Shown: positions 1 through 8,442 of the stretch, one piece after another | How the letters are laid out: each line of letters starts with the position of its first letter | How positions within the stretch are numbered: position 1 is the stretch's first letter | DNA from: Janthinobacterium lividum | GTDB lineage: Bacteria > Pseudomonadota > Gammaproteobacteria > Burkholderiales > Burkholderiaceae_D | Reading direction: 5' to 3' | Length of the DNA: 64,000 bases | Assembly (NCBI RefSeq): GCF_023509035.1 | Contig: NZ_CP075583.1 | Span: forward strand, 4,712,001-4,776,000 | The notes under the pieces: generated by a model | What the model was told of the DNA's origin: nothing | Databases searched by the model: none | What the model saw: only the letters and a program-made list of their open reading frames with translations | Program-made: the position numbers and the translations under genes

Positions 1-1088
1 AGGGCGGCAACCTGCTGTCCTCGCACGTCGACCTGACGGACGGTTTCGACGCCTCGGCCGCCAGCAATGAAGGCGCGAAACGCTTCCAGGATGAAATCCG
101 CCGCAACGTCACGGGCTTGCTGGGCCCCGTCATCGGCGAAGACAACTTCAAGCTCAGCGTGACGGCCGCCGTGAACAACGACCGCGTGGACGAAACGCTG
201 GAAAAATACGGCGAAGCCCCGAAAGTGACGAGCGAAGCGATGCGCGAAGAGCAGGAACGCAACCGCACCGTGGCCGGCATTCCCGGCAGCCTGTCGAACC
301 GTCCGCCTGCGGCCGCCGTGCCGGCACCAGCCGATGCCGCAGGCGCCGCACCCGCCGATGGCGCACCGAAGCCGTCCGACGACGGCACGGCCCGCAAGAA
401 CGCCACCACGCGCCAGTACGCGTACGACCGCAGCATCACGCAGATCAAGCGCAGCCGTGGCCGCCTTGAAAAACTCAGCGTCGCCGTGGTCCTCAACAGC
501 GCCGCCGCACCGAATCCGAAAACCGGCTGGACCCCTGCCGAACTGGGCAATATTGAAAAAATGCTCAACAGCGGCCTGGGCATCAACGCCCAGCGCGGCG
601 ACAGCCTGAGCCTGACGGCGCTGGCCTTCCCGGCCAAGCCGCCTGTAGCGCAGTGGTGGGAAGAGCGCGACACCGTCGTCGATTTCAGCAGCTGGCTGCT
701 GTACGCCCTGGGCGCCGTGCTCGGCTACTTCCTGATCCTGCGTCCACTGCTGCGCCTGCTGACCACGCGCCTGGCGCCGCCGGCACTGAAACAGCTTGAT
801 CCGGCCCTGGCACTGGGCGGCAGCAGCGCCGCCGGCGCGAATGGCGCGGCCGTTGCCGGCGCGCCAGCCCTGGGCGTGAACGGCAGCCCGCTGGCGCTCG
901 AGGGCGAGGCCGCCGCTGGCAACATGCCGGTGGTGCCGCTGCTGGAAAACTATGACTTGCCGCCACCAGGCTCGGCGGTCGACGTGATGGTCGACCACCT
1001 GAAAGTGCTGGCTGAAAAAGAACCCGAGCGTGTCGCCGAAGTCGTCAAACAATGGATGCAGAAAAATGGCCGAACTCAACAACAATAA
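1..1088 (+). CDS. fliF: Flagellar MS-ring protein FliF (3' part)
   Basis: FliF forms the MS ring in the inner membrane, the base on which the rod, C ring and export gate assemble. The open frame enters from the left edge (first full codon at base 3) with no start codon, so only the C-terminal about 360 residues are present. Visible are the end of the periplasmic ring-building domain (VTAAVNNDRVDE), a long Pro/Ala-rich linker, a transmembrane segment near bases 690-750 (SSWLLYALGAVLGYFLIL) and the cytoplasmic tail that binds FliG (ending VVKQWMQKNG). The last 23 bases overlap fliG, which starts the fliFGHIJ chain. The assignment is firm from sequence and order. Confidence 0.96.
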   Translation, partial: GGNLLSSHVDLTDGFDASAASNEGAKRFQDEIRRNVTGLLGPVIGEDNFKLSVTAAVNNDRVDETLEKYGEAPKVTSEAMREEQERNRTVAGIPGSLSNRPPAAAVPAPADAAGAAPADGAPKPSDDGTARKNATTRQYAYDRSITQIKRSRGRLEKLSVAVVLNSAAAPNPKTGWTPAELGNIEKMLNSGLGINAQRGDSLSLTALAFPAKPPVAQWWEERDTVVDFSSWLLYALGAVLGYFLILRPLLRLLTTRLAPPALKQLDPALALGGSSAAGANGAAVAGAPALGVNGSPLALEGEAAAGNMPVVPLLENYDLPPPGSAVDVMVDHLKVLAEKEPERVAEVVKQWMQKNGRTQQQ

Positions 1089-2106
1089 TCCCTCCGACGG
1101 CGCCGAAGTCGAAAGCGCCAGCCTGAATCCCGTGGAACAGGCGGCTATCGTGCTGCTGAGCATCGGCGAAGAACAAGCCGCCAATGTGCTGCGCTGCCTG
1201 TCGCGCGAAGAATTGCTGGAAGTCACGCAAGTGATGTCGCGCATGAGCGGCATCAAGGTCGAATCCGTAAAAACGGCCATGCAGACCTTCTTCGACGACT
1301 ACCGCCAGCAAAGCGGCGTGCACGGCGCCTCGCGCAGCTACCTGAAGCGCTCGCTGGACATGGCGCTGGGCAGCGATATCGCGAATAGCGTGCTGAACAA
1401 TATTTACGGCGATGCGATCCGCCCCAAAATGGCGCGCCTGCAGTGGGCTTCGCCAAAATGGCTGGCCGAATACATCGTCAACGAGCACGTGCAGATGCAG
1501 GCCGTGTTCCTGGCCTTTTTGCCGCCCGCGCTGGCCGGCCAGATCCTCGACGCCCTGCCCGTCGAAGGCCGCGACCTGGTCTTGCTGAACCTGGCGCGCC
1601 TGGACGAGATCGACCGCGACCTGCTGGTCGAGCTCGACGAACTGGTGGGCCGCTGCCTGGGCACGCTCGACACGCAAAGCACCAGCGTGGAAGGCATCCG
1701 CCAGGCCGCCGAGATTCTCAACCGCATGCCGGGCAACCGCGCCGCGCTGGTCGAACTGCTGCGCGCGCACGACCCGGACGTGGTCTCGGAAATCGAACTG
1801 AGCATGTACGACTTCCTGATCCTGGCCACGCAGAGCGATGTCACGCTTACGCGCATCCTGGAAGACGTGCCGATGGAACAGTGGGCCATCGCCCTCAAGG
1901 GCGCGGAACCGGCTATCCGTGACGCCGTGCTGAAAACCATGCCGCGCCGCCAGGCGCAGAGCTTCGAAGACATGATGCGCCGCTCCGGCCCCGTGCCGCT
2001 GTCGCGCATCGAACAGACGCGCCAGGAAATCATGGCCACCGTCAAGGGCCTCGCCGATGCAGGCGAGATCGAAGTGCAATTGTTTGCCGAAGCGGTGATC
2101 GAATGA
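1066..2106 (+). CDS. fliG: Flagellar motor switch protein FliG
   Basis: FliG is the rotor protein that couples the MS ring to stator torque. It is 346 aa from ATG 1066, close to the usual 330-345. An upstream GTG at 1030 would add 12 residues but lies deeper inside fliF, and the ATG gives the common N-terminus just before the FliF-binding part (NPVEQAAIVLLSIGEEQAA). The middle domain and the C-terminal torque domain are seen, with charged residues around LEDVPMEQWAIALKGAE and MPRRQAQSFEDMMRRSGPV. It overlaps fliF by 23 nt and fliH by 4 nt (ATGA), so translation is probably coupled. Confidence 0.97.
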   Translation: MAELNNNNPSDGAEVESASLNPVEQAAIVLLSIGEEQAANVLRCLSREELLEVTQVMSRMSGIKVESVKTAMQTFFDDYRQQSGVHGASRSYLKRSLDMALGSDIANSVLNNIYGDAIRPKMARLQWASPKWLAEYIVNEHVQMQAVFLAFLPPALAGQILDALPVEGRDLVLLNLARLDEIDRDLLVELDELVGRCLGTLDTQSTSVEGIRQAAEILNRMPGNRAALVELLRAHDPDVVSEIELSMYDFLILATQSDVTLTRILEDVPMEQWAIALKGAEPAIRDAVLKTMPRRQAQSFEDMMRRSGPVPLSRIEQTRQEIMATVKGLADAGEIEVQLFAEAVIE

Positions 2107-2792
2107 AACACTTCCGCTCGTATCGTTTCCCGCCCCTGTCGCAATTCATCGCTGCCGGCCAGCGTTCCTCCAACGAGGACACGGATGGCCAGTGGCAGGC
2201 GTCCGTCTCGGAAGGCTTCGAGCAGGGCCAGCGCGACGGCTACGAAGTGGGCCTGGTGCAAGGCCAGCAGGACGGCTACGACACCGGGCGCAACGACGGC
2301 ATGGCGCAGGGCCGCGAAGAAGGCCGCAATGAAACCCTGGTGGCGCTGGACCGCCTGGCGCGCCCCGTCGACGCCATCTTGCGCGACCTGAAAAAAGTGC
2401 GCGCCGATTACCGCGAAGCGCAGCGCAAGGAAGTGGTCGACCTGGTGGCCAAGGTGGCGCGTCAGGTGATCCGCGCCGAACTGGCGCTGCAACCGGTGCA
2501 ATTGCTGGCCCTGGTCGACGAGACCCTGGCCTCGATGCCGCCCACGCGCGAGGAAATCGACGTCTTCCTCAATCCGGAAGAATTGAAACGCATCAGCGAA
2601 CTCGATCCGAAGCGCGCGAAGCGCTGGAACCTGATCGCCGACGCGCGCCTCGACGCGGGCGAATGCCGCATCAAGGCGGGCGACAATGAAGTCGACGCGG
2701 GCTGCCATCAGCGCCTGTCGGCCTGCATGGAACAGGTCAGCAGCCATCTGGCGCTGGCCGCCGAACACGCGGATCAGGGCGCGCCTGCATGA
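2103..2792 (+). CDS. fliH: Flagellar assembly protein FliH
   Basis: FliH binds and restrains the export ATPase FliI and links it to the C ring. The 229-aa frame has the FliH layout: a variable N-terminus, a Gly/Gln-rich repeat stretch (EGFEQGQRDGYEVGLVQGQ, then GYDTGRNDGMAQGREEGR) matching the GxxxG helix of the family, and a C-terminal region with DLVAKVARQVIRAEL and DECRIK-like residues (AGECRIKAGDNEVDAG). The start overlaps the fliG stop and the end overlaps fliI, both by ATGA. The product is cytoplasmic. Confidence 0.94.
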   Translation: MKHFRSYRFPPLSQFIAAGQRSSNEDTDGQWQASVSEGFEQGQRDGYEVGLVQGQQDGYDTGRNDGMAQGREEGRNETLVALDRLARPVDAILRDLKKVRADYREAQRKEVVDLVAKVARQVIRAELALQPVQLLALVDETLASMPPTREEIDVFLNPEELKRISELDPKRAKRWNLIADARLDAGECRIKAGDNEVDAGCHQRLSACMEQVSSHLALAAEHADQGAPA

Positions 2793-4099
2793 TCGCCGAC
2801 ACGCTGCGCAGCTTCGAGATCGGCGATATTCCGGTCGCGACACCGACCGGCCGCCTGGTCGGCGCCTCCGGCCTGCTGCTGGAAAGCGCCGGTTGCCGCC
2901 TGCACACGGGCCAGCGTTGTCAAATTGAAACTGTGAGCGGCGAATGGCTCGATGCGCAAGTCGTCGGTTTTCGCGAAAAACTGTCCTACCTGATGCCGTT
3001 CAAGAAGGCGACGGGACTGACCACGGGCGCCAGGGTGCTGCCCCTGCCCGACAAGGCCAGCCTGCAGATCGGCCCCTCGTGGCTGGGCCGCATGGTGAAT
3101 GGCCTCGGTGAGCCGATCGATGACCTGGGCCGCCTCGGTGGCGAACACATCCTGGAAGTCACGCCGCCAAAAATTAATCCCCTGAAGAAACAACCGGTGG
3201 TCGAGCCGCTGGACGTGGGCGTGCGGGCCATCAACAGCATGCTGACCCTGGGCAAGGGCCAGCGCGTGGGCCTCATGGCCGGCTCCGGCGTGGGCAAGAG
3301 CGTGCTGCTGGGCCTGATCACGCGCCAGACGGTGGCCGATGTCGTCGTCGTCGGCCTGATCGGCGAACGGGGCCGCGAAGTACGCGAATTCGTGGAAAAG
3401 TCGCTGGGCGCCGAAGGTTTGAAAAAGGCCGTGCTGGTCATCGCGCCCGCCGATGAATCGCCCTTGATGCGCATCATGGCCACCGAGTTGTGCCACTCGA
3501 TCGCCGCCCATTACCGCGACCAGGGCAAGCACGTGCTGCTGCTGGTCGACTCACTGACGCGCTATGCCATGGCCTTGCGCGAAGTGGCGCTGGCCCTGGG
3601 CGAGCCGCCGGCCACGCGCGGCTACCCGCCGTCCGTATTTTCGAACTTGCCGCAACTGGTGGAAAGCGCCGGCAATGGCGCGCACCCGGAAGGCAGCATG
3701 AGCGCCATCTACACGGTGCTGGCCGAAGGCGACGACCAGCAGGACCCCGTGGTCGACACGGCGCGCGCGATTCTCGACGGCCATATCGTGCTTACGCGCG
3801 AACTGGCCGAGCGGGGCCACTACCCCGCCATCGACATCGCCGCCTCGATCAGCCGCTGCATGGCGCAGGTGATCACGCCCACCCACATGCAGGCGGCGCG
3901 CGCACTGAAAGCGTCGATGGCGCGCCATGCGCGCGTGCGCGACCTGATCCCGCTGGGCGCCTACGTGCCCGGCGCCGACCCGATCACCGACCGCGCCGTC
4001 CAGCTGCACGCGCCCATCGAAGCCTTCCTGTGCCAGGGCACCAAGGAAGAGGCGCCGATGGGACCGTGCATCGAACAACTTGAACAGATCATGGCCTAG
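2789..4099 (+). CDS. fliI: Flagellum-specific ATPase FliI
   Basis: FliI is the ATPase of the flagellar type III export apparatus; it hydrolyses ATP to help unfold and deliver rod, hook and filament subunits. It is 436 aa, the normal length. The Walker A motif GSGVGKSV lies at about residues 165-172, Walker B is in HVLLLVDSLTRYAMA, and the F1-beta-like stretch GERGREVREFVE follows Walker A. The family phrase ATRGYPPSVFSNLPQLVE is present. It overlaps fliH by 4 nt and is followed after 8 nt by fliJ. Confidence 0.97.
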   Translation: MIADTLRSFEIGDIPVATPTGRLVGASGLLLESAGCRLHTGQRCQIETVSGEWLDAQVVGFREKLSYLMPFKKATGLTTGARVLPLPDKASLQIGPSWLGRMVNGLGEPIDDLGRLGGEHILEVTPPKINPLKKQPVVEPLDVGVRAINSMLTLGKGQRVGLMAGSGVGKSVLLGLITRQTVADVVVVGLIGERGREVREFVEKSLGAEGLKKAVLVIAPADESPLMRIMATELCHSIAAHYRDQGKHVLLLVDSLTRYAMALREVALALGEPPATRGYPPSVFSNLPQLVESAGNGAHPEGSMSAIYTVLAEGDDQQDPVVDTARAILDGHIVLTRELAERGHYPAIDIAASISRCMAQVITPTHMQAARALKASMARHARVRDLIPLGAYVPGADPITDRAVQLHAPIEAFLCQGTKEEAPMGPCIEQLEQIMA

Positions 4100-4107
4100 G
4101 AGCATAC

Positions 4108-4545
4108 GTGAGCGACGCGCATACCATCCGCAACCTGACCACCCTGGTCGGCCTGCGCAGTACCGAAGTGGAACGCCTGCAGAGTGACATGGCGGCGCAG
4201 ACGGCCGTGCGCGAACGCTACCAGAAGAACCTGGAGCGCCTGACGGGCCTGTACACGGATAGCGGCCCCAGCGGCGCCCTGCCCCTGGCCCTGTCCGTCA
4301 ACTGCGGCAACTTCAAACAAGCCGTGATGCAGATGGCCGACCAGCACCGTACCGACCTGCATTTGCACGAAGCCAACATGGCCGTTTCGCAGCGCGCCCT
4401 GAATACAGCCTGGGCCAAACGCGAGGTACTGGACCAGGTGCTGACGCAAAAACAAAAGCATGTTGCAAATGAGCAACAACGTGTCGATGCCAAGCGGCAA
4501 GACGAGCTGGCGACGCAATTCTGGTTCCGCGGGCAGGTAAAATGA
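4108..4545 (+). CDS. fliJ: Flagellar export chaperone/coupler FliJ
   Basis: FliJ is the small coiled-coil stalk protein that works with the FliI hexamer and the FlhA gate. It is 145 aa from GTG 4108, preceded by AGGAG (4099-4103). The sequence is almost entirely predicted helix with heptad-like leucines (TIRNLTTLVGLRSTEVERL and later VLTQKQKHVANEQQRVDAK), ending in a short basic/hydrophobic tail as usual. Sequence identity of FliJ proteins is low, so position directly after fliI carries much of the weight. Confidence 0.9.
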   Translation: MSDAHTIRNLTTLVGLRSTEVERLQSDMAAQTAVRERYQKNLERLTGLYTDSGPSGALPLALSVNCGNFKQAVMQMADQHRTDLHLHEANMAVSQRALNTAWAKREVLDQVLTQKQKHVANEQQRVDAKRQDELATQFWFRGQVK

Positions 4546-4634
4546 GGTTTGTGTAAGTTTCTTTCAGGAAAACTTCACAAAACGGGAATGGGGGTCGCCT
4601 TGTACCGGTATATCCCTTTATTCAGGAGTCTGGC

Positions 4635-6044
4635 ATGGCAAACGCAATTACCGCACCACGATACGATCCACTCGTCACAGCAGAACAACTGGCTACCAAA
4701 TCGGTGGCGGCGCAAAAAGCAGCCCTGGCGGCTCAGACCACGCTTGCCAACAACACCACTAGCGCGCTGAGCAACCTGAAATCGGCCATCTCGACATTCC
4801 AGCTGGCGATGACGACAATGACGTCCAGCAAATCCGTGCTGAACCAGTCTGCGACCTTCAGCAATACTGCGTATGGCACGGCCACGGCCGGCATCAAGGC
4901 GACCCCCGGCAGCTATGCCTTTTTTGTCGAGCAACTGGCCACTGCCAGCCAGACCTCGTATGGCGGCGTGAGCACGGTGAATGTCGCCGACGGCACGGGT
5001 TCCCTGAAAGTGAAGATCGGTGACGGCGTGGGCGACAATACGCTCGATATCGACCTGGCCGCTGCCGACAAGGATGGCGACGGCAAGCTGACGCCGCAGG
5101 AAATGGCTGCTGCCATCAATGGCAACAGCAAGAATAATGCACGCGTCACCGCTTCCGTCATCAATATCGGCAACCAGGCACAACTGGTGCTGACGTCGAA
5201 TCTGACGGGTCTGGACAACGCCGCCACGCTCGACGCGAGCGGTGTGGCCAATGTCACGCTGAAAACCGCGCTGACGGATACGAACAACATCAAGAACATC
5301 GTCCCGCCCAAGGACGCCATCGTCTGGCTGGGCGCCCAGGGCTCCGGCACCAAAATTACCCAGGCCTCGAATACCTTCACCAACGTGCCCGACGTGAAAA
5401 TGACGTTCACCAAGGCCATGACGGCTGGCGAGAACCCGATTACCGTGACCGTCGGCACCGACAGTGCCGGCACCATTGCCAATGTGCAAGCCTTCGTCGA
5501 TGCCTACAACAAGCTGAAAAGCGTGATGGATGGCCTGGCTAGCCCCGGCAACCCGGAGAAAAATATCGCTGCCGGCATCTTTGCCCACGACTCCGGCCTG
5601 AACGCCCTGCGCAGCAGCATGGGCGATGCCTTGCGCCTGAACGTCGATGGCGTGTCGCTGGTGGCGTATGGCATTACCGCCCAGCGCGACGGCACGATCA
5701 GCCTGAATACCGCCAAACTGACGGCCAAGCTGGCGGACAATCCTGGTGGCCTGGACAAACTGTTCGGCAATAACAGCCTGTCGGCCCCTGCCGGCGTGCT
5801 CGGTGGCCTGGACAAGGTGCTAGGCCAGTGGAGCAATGTCACCAAAGGCCAGATCACCCAACGCATGGCAGCGACGGACAAGTTGCAGAAAAGCCTGGCC
5901 AAGAGCAGCGAGCGCCTGACCAACCAGTACAACACTGCTTACAGCCGTTTCCTGGATCAATATTCCCGCCTGCAGGTATTGCAAGAGCAAATGACGCGCA
6001 ATTCCGACATGTTCGATGCCATGTTTAGTAACAATAAATCCTAA
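4635..6044 (+). CDS. fliD: Flagellar filament cap FliD (hook-associated protein 2), with an EF-hand-like loop
   Basis: FliD forms the cap at the filament tip and folds exported flagellin into place. It is 469 aa with an N-terminal helical region (YDPLVTAEQLATKSVAAQK, SALSNLKSAISTFQ), a middle variable region with hook-IN-like folds, and a C-terminal coiled coil (SRLQVLQEQMTRNSDMFDAMF). The start at 4635 follows AGGAG with 8 nt spacing. Unusual: residues about 145-156 read DKDGDGKLTPQE, a complete canonical EF-hand calcium loop, placed where FliD normally has the segment leading into DLAAAIN (here MAAAIN). fliS and fliT follow. Confidence 0.95.
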   Translation: MANAITAPRYDPLVTAEQLATKSVAAQKAALAAQTTLANNTTSALSNLKSAISTFQLAMTTMTSSKSVLNQSATFSNTAYGTATAGIKATPGSYAFFVEQLATASQTSYGGVSTVNVADGTGSLKVKIGDGVGDNTLDIDLAAADKDGDGKLTPQEMAAAINGNSKNNARVTASVINIGNQAQLVLTSNLTGLDNAATLDASGVANVTLKTALTDTNNIKNIVPPKDAIVWLGAQGSGTKITQASNTFTNVPDVKMTFTKAMTAGENPITVTVGTDSAGTIANVQAFVDAYNKLKSVMDGLASPGNPEKNIAAGIFAHDSGLNALRSSMGDALRLNVDGVSLVAYGITAQRDGTISLNTAKLTAKLADNPGGLDKLFGNNSLSAPAGVLGGLDKVLGQWSNVTKGQITQRMAATDKLQKSLAKSSERLTNQYNTAYSRFLDQYSRLQVLQEQMTRNSDMFDAMFSNNKS

Positions 6045-6094
6045 GGCGGATGTGCTTGCCGCGCCGCCACAGTTAACATAGCGAGAAGATAATA

Positions 6095-6484
6095 ATGTTG
6101 AACAATGAAGCTTACGGCAGTTACCACGCCGTCAACCTGGACTCCCAGACCGCCCGCGCCACACCGGTCGAGCTGGTACTGGTGCTGACGGACGGCCTGC
6201 TGGAAGAACTGGCGCGCGCGCGCGGGCATATCGTGGGCAAGCGCTACGAGCAAAAGGCCATCAGCCTGGATAAATGCACGCAGATCATCAACGGTCTGTC
6301 GAGCTCGCTCGATTTCGACAATGGCGGCGAAGTGGTGGTCAACCTGGCGCGCCTGTATGACTATTGCGTGGCGCGCCTGTACACGGCCGGCATCAAGCTC
6401 GACCCTACCCTGATCGACGAAGTGACGACCTTGATGACAACCATCAAGCGCGGCTGGGTGGGCGTCCAGGCCAACAATGCCTAG
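6095..6484 (+). CDS. fliS: Flagellin export chaperone FliS
   Basis: FliS binds the C-terminus of flagellin in the cytoplasm, keeps it unfolded and delivers it to the export gate. It is 129 aa, typical length. The N-terminus (EAYGSYHAVNLDSQTARATPVELVLVL) has the family pattern of an aromatic Y..Y start and the segment before the first long helix. The helical bundle continues with QEKAISLDKCTQ-like residues and LARLYDYCVARLY. It sits between fliD and fliT in the common order and overlaps fliT by 8 nt. Confidence 0.95.
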   Translation: MLNNEAYGSYHAVNLDSQTARATPVELVLVLTDGLLEELARARGHIVGKRYEQKAISLDKCTQIINGLSSSLDFDNGGEVVVNLARLYDYCVARLYTAGIKLDPTLIDEVTTLMTTIKRGWVGVQANNA

Positions 6485-6794
6485 GCGCGCTGCGCTGCAG
6501 CAGCTGAGCCGGCAATTGAGCGCGGCGATCGCGCAGCCGGACTGGGAGGCGATGGAAAAACTCTCGGCCAGCCTGGCGAAAAACATTCCGTTGCTGGCCG
6601 AACGGGGCGTATGGAATGCGCTGGAACACGCAGAATTGTTGCAATTGCGCAAAATTCACGCGCAAGCGGTTAAAATTTGCTCTGAGGAAAAAGAACGCCT
6701 GGGTCTACACCTGGGTGCATTACAGGCAAATAAGGAAGGTTGGGTCGCCTACGCCGCGCTCGGCGAATACGACTCTGAAGGGTATCAAGCATGA
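6477..6794 (+). CDS. fliT: Probable flagellar chaperone FliT
   Basis: This is a 105-aa, mainly helical cytoplasmic protein overlapping the end of fliS by 8 nt. Size, composition and the fliD-fliS-fliT order indicate FliT, the export chaperone of the cap protein FliD (in enteric bacteria also a regulator of FlhDC). Visible are QQLSRQLSAAIAQPDWEAM and LLQLRKIHAQAVKICSEEK, both amphipathic helices. FliT sequences diverge strongly, so the name rests partly on position. The stop overlaps the fliK start by 4 nt. Confidence 0.78.
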   Translation: MPRRAALQQLSRQLSAAIAQPDWEAMEKLSASLAKNIPLLAERGVWNALEHAELLQLRKIHAQAVKICSEEKERLGLHLGALQANKEGWVAYAALGEYDSEGYQA

Positions 6795-7936
6795 TCATGA
6801 ACTTCAACACGGCGCCGGCCGCTCCGGCACCGGCTGCCCCCGCAGCATCTGCACCGACGCCAGCGTCGGCTCAGACGGCCACTTTGCCCGGCACGCCAGG
6901 CTATGGCAGCTATGCTGCCGCGCCCTCCGCCCTGCCGCTGTTTGCGCAGGTGCTCGATGTGACTGCCGTGGAGACGGCCGACGCTGGCACGCCTGCGGCC
7001 GTGCCCGCCAAGGACGGCGACAGCGACAGCCAGACCGACAGCGGCCTGCCTGCCATGGCCAACCCCGTCATCGGCTTGCCTGTGACGATGCTGCCGCCAA
7101 CGGACGCGGCCGCCGCCGAGGCGCGCGCCGCAGCCCAGGCGCAAACACAGACACCGGTGCAGGCGAATGTGGCGCAAGCCAACCCGGCACTCAACATCAG
7201 CCTGCATCCCGCGGCGATCACACTGAGCGCGCCGGCGACCTCGCCAGCGCCAGGGCGCGATACGCGCGAACCGCTGGCCGCCGCCAACCCGGCGACGGCT
7301 GCCAAAGGCAGCGCGCCGGCACAGCCGTTCGAAGCGCTGCTGCAGCAAAACGCTCCGGTGACAGCCGTCGCCGCCCCTGCCGCGCGCGAAGGCGAACGTG
7401 GCGCCGCGACGCCGGCGCCAGCCACGCCCAACCTGGGCTTGACGGGCGCGGTCGGCAATACCGCTGCGGCGGCCCCATCCGGCGACACCATCAAGCTCAA
7501 CGGCCCTGCCCAGCAATGGCAGGAACCGCTGCGTGAAGCGCTGGGCGAACGCCTGCAGACGCAGATAGGCCGCAACAGCGAACACGCGACGATCCGCCTC
7601 GACCCGCCCATGCTGGGCCGCATTGAAATTTCCATCCGCCACACGGCCGGTGCGCTGCAAGTGAATGTCACGGCGTCGAATTCGGAAGTATTGCGCCAGT
7701 TGCAAGGCATCGGCGAAAACATGCGCAGCGACCTGGCGCAGCGCCAGTACACCGAGGTGGCCGTGAATATCAGCGCCACCCCGCGCAGCCCTGCCGCCCA
7801 GGCGTTTGCCGAAGGCGATGCGCGCGGCCAGCGTCAACCTGGCCGCCAGCAGGACGATGCCGAGCCGGGCCGCGCCCTGTCCGACGGCAGCACTGCCGCT
7901 ACCACTTACGCCATGCATGAGCGAGAGACTGCCTGA
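6791..7936 (+). CDS. fliK: Flagellar hook-length control protein FliK
   Basis: FliK is the secreted ruler that measures the hook and switches export specificity at FlhB. The 381-aa frame has the family architecture: a long, low-complexity Ala/Pro/Thr-rich N-terminal two thirds and a compact C-terminal domain (about residues 238-345) with HATIRLDPPMLGRIEISI and LRQLQGIGENMRSDLAQR, the LxPpxLGrvev pattern of the FliK C-terminal domain. Start ATG 6791 overlaps the fliT stop; ATG 6797 is an alternative. It is followed by fliL with a one-base overlap. Confidence 0.93.
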   Translation: MIMNFNTAPAAPAPAAPAASAPTPASAQTATLPGTPGYGSYAAAPSALPLFAQVLDVTAVETADAGTPAAVPAKDGDSDSQTDSGLPAMANPVIGLPVTMLPPTDAAAAEARAAAQAQTQTPVQANVAQANPALNISLHPAAITLSAPATSPAPGRDTREPLAAANPATAAKGSAPAQPFEALLQQNAPVTAVAAPAAREGERGAATPAPATPNLGLTGAVGNTAAAAPSGDTIKLNGPAQQWQEPLREALGERLQTQIGRNSEHATIRLDPPMLGRIEISIRHTAGALQVNVTASNSEVLRQLQGIGENMRSDLAQRQYTEVAVNISATPRSPAAQAFAEGDARGQRQPGRQQDDAEPGRALSDGSTAATTYAMHERETA

Positions 7937-8409
7937 TGAATATGAAAATGAAACTGATAGGCGGCTTTGTCGCCGTGGCCGTACTGGCCGCCGGCGCGGC
8001 TGGCGGCGCCATGTGGTACCTGGCCAAGCCGGTTGCCGGCCATGCCGAGGTGGCCGAAGCAAAAACGCCGCCACCCGCCACGGGCAAGAAGGCGCGCAAG
8101 TTCCTCACGCTGGACAAGGTCATCGTGATGCTGCGCCGCGGCCCCGGCGAAGGTGAAACGCATTACCTGTCGGCCGACCTGGTGATCGCCACCACCGAGG
8201 AAAAGGAAAAGCTGACCAAGGACCACTTGCCGCTGATGCGCTCGATCGCTGTCAGCACCCTGTCGAGCTTTCCGATGGACAAGGCGCAGACGATGACGGT
8301 GGAGCAATTTGCCGAACAGATCAACAAGGCCTTCAATGTCAGCTATGAACGCGAACAGATGGAAAAACCTTTCACCGAAGTCATGGTCGGCAAGCTGATC
8401 ATTGAATAA
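7936..8409 (+). CDS. fliL: Flagellar basal body protein FliL
   Basis: FliL is a single-pass inner-membrane protein that surrounds and supports the stator. It is 157 aa with an N-terminal membrane helix (residues about 5-26, LIGGFVAVAVLAAGAAGGAMW) and a periplasmic domain with the family pattern (FLTLDKVIVMLRR, HYLSADLVIATTEEKEK, and the tail PFTEVMVGKLIIE). The start overlaps the last base of the fliK stop (TGATG). In many beta-proteobacteria fliL is followed by fliM; here fliA follows instead. Confidence 0.95.
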   Translation: MNMKMKLIGGFVAVAVLAAGAAGGAMWYLAKPVAGHAEVAEAKTPPPATGKKARKFLTLDKVIVMLRRGPGEGETHYLSADLVIATTEEKEKLTKDHLPLMRSIAVSTLSSFPMDKAQTMTVEQFAEQINKAFNVSYEREQMEKPFTEVMVGKLIIE

Positions 8410-8442
8410 GCCAACACGCCAGCCGACCTAGTGGGAGATCCC

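Noticed and set aside
4546..4634. Sigma-28 promoter before fliD
   Set aside because: A TAAGTTT-like box is present, but no GCCGATAA-like -10 element at the right distance.
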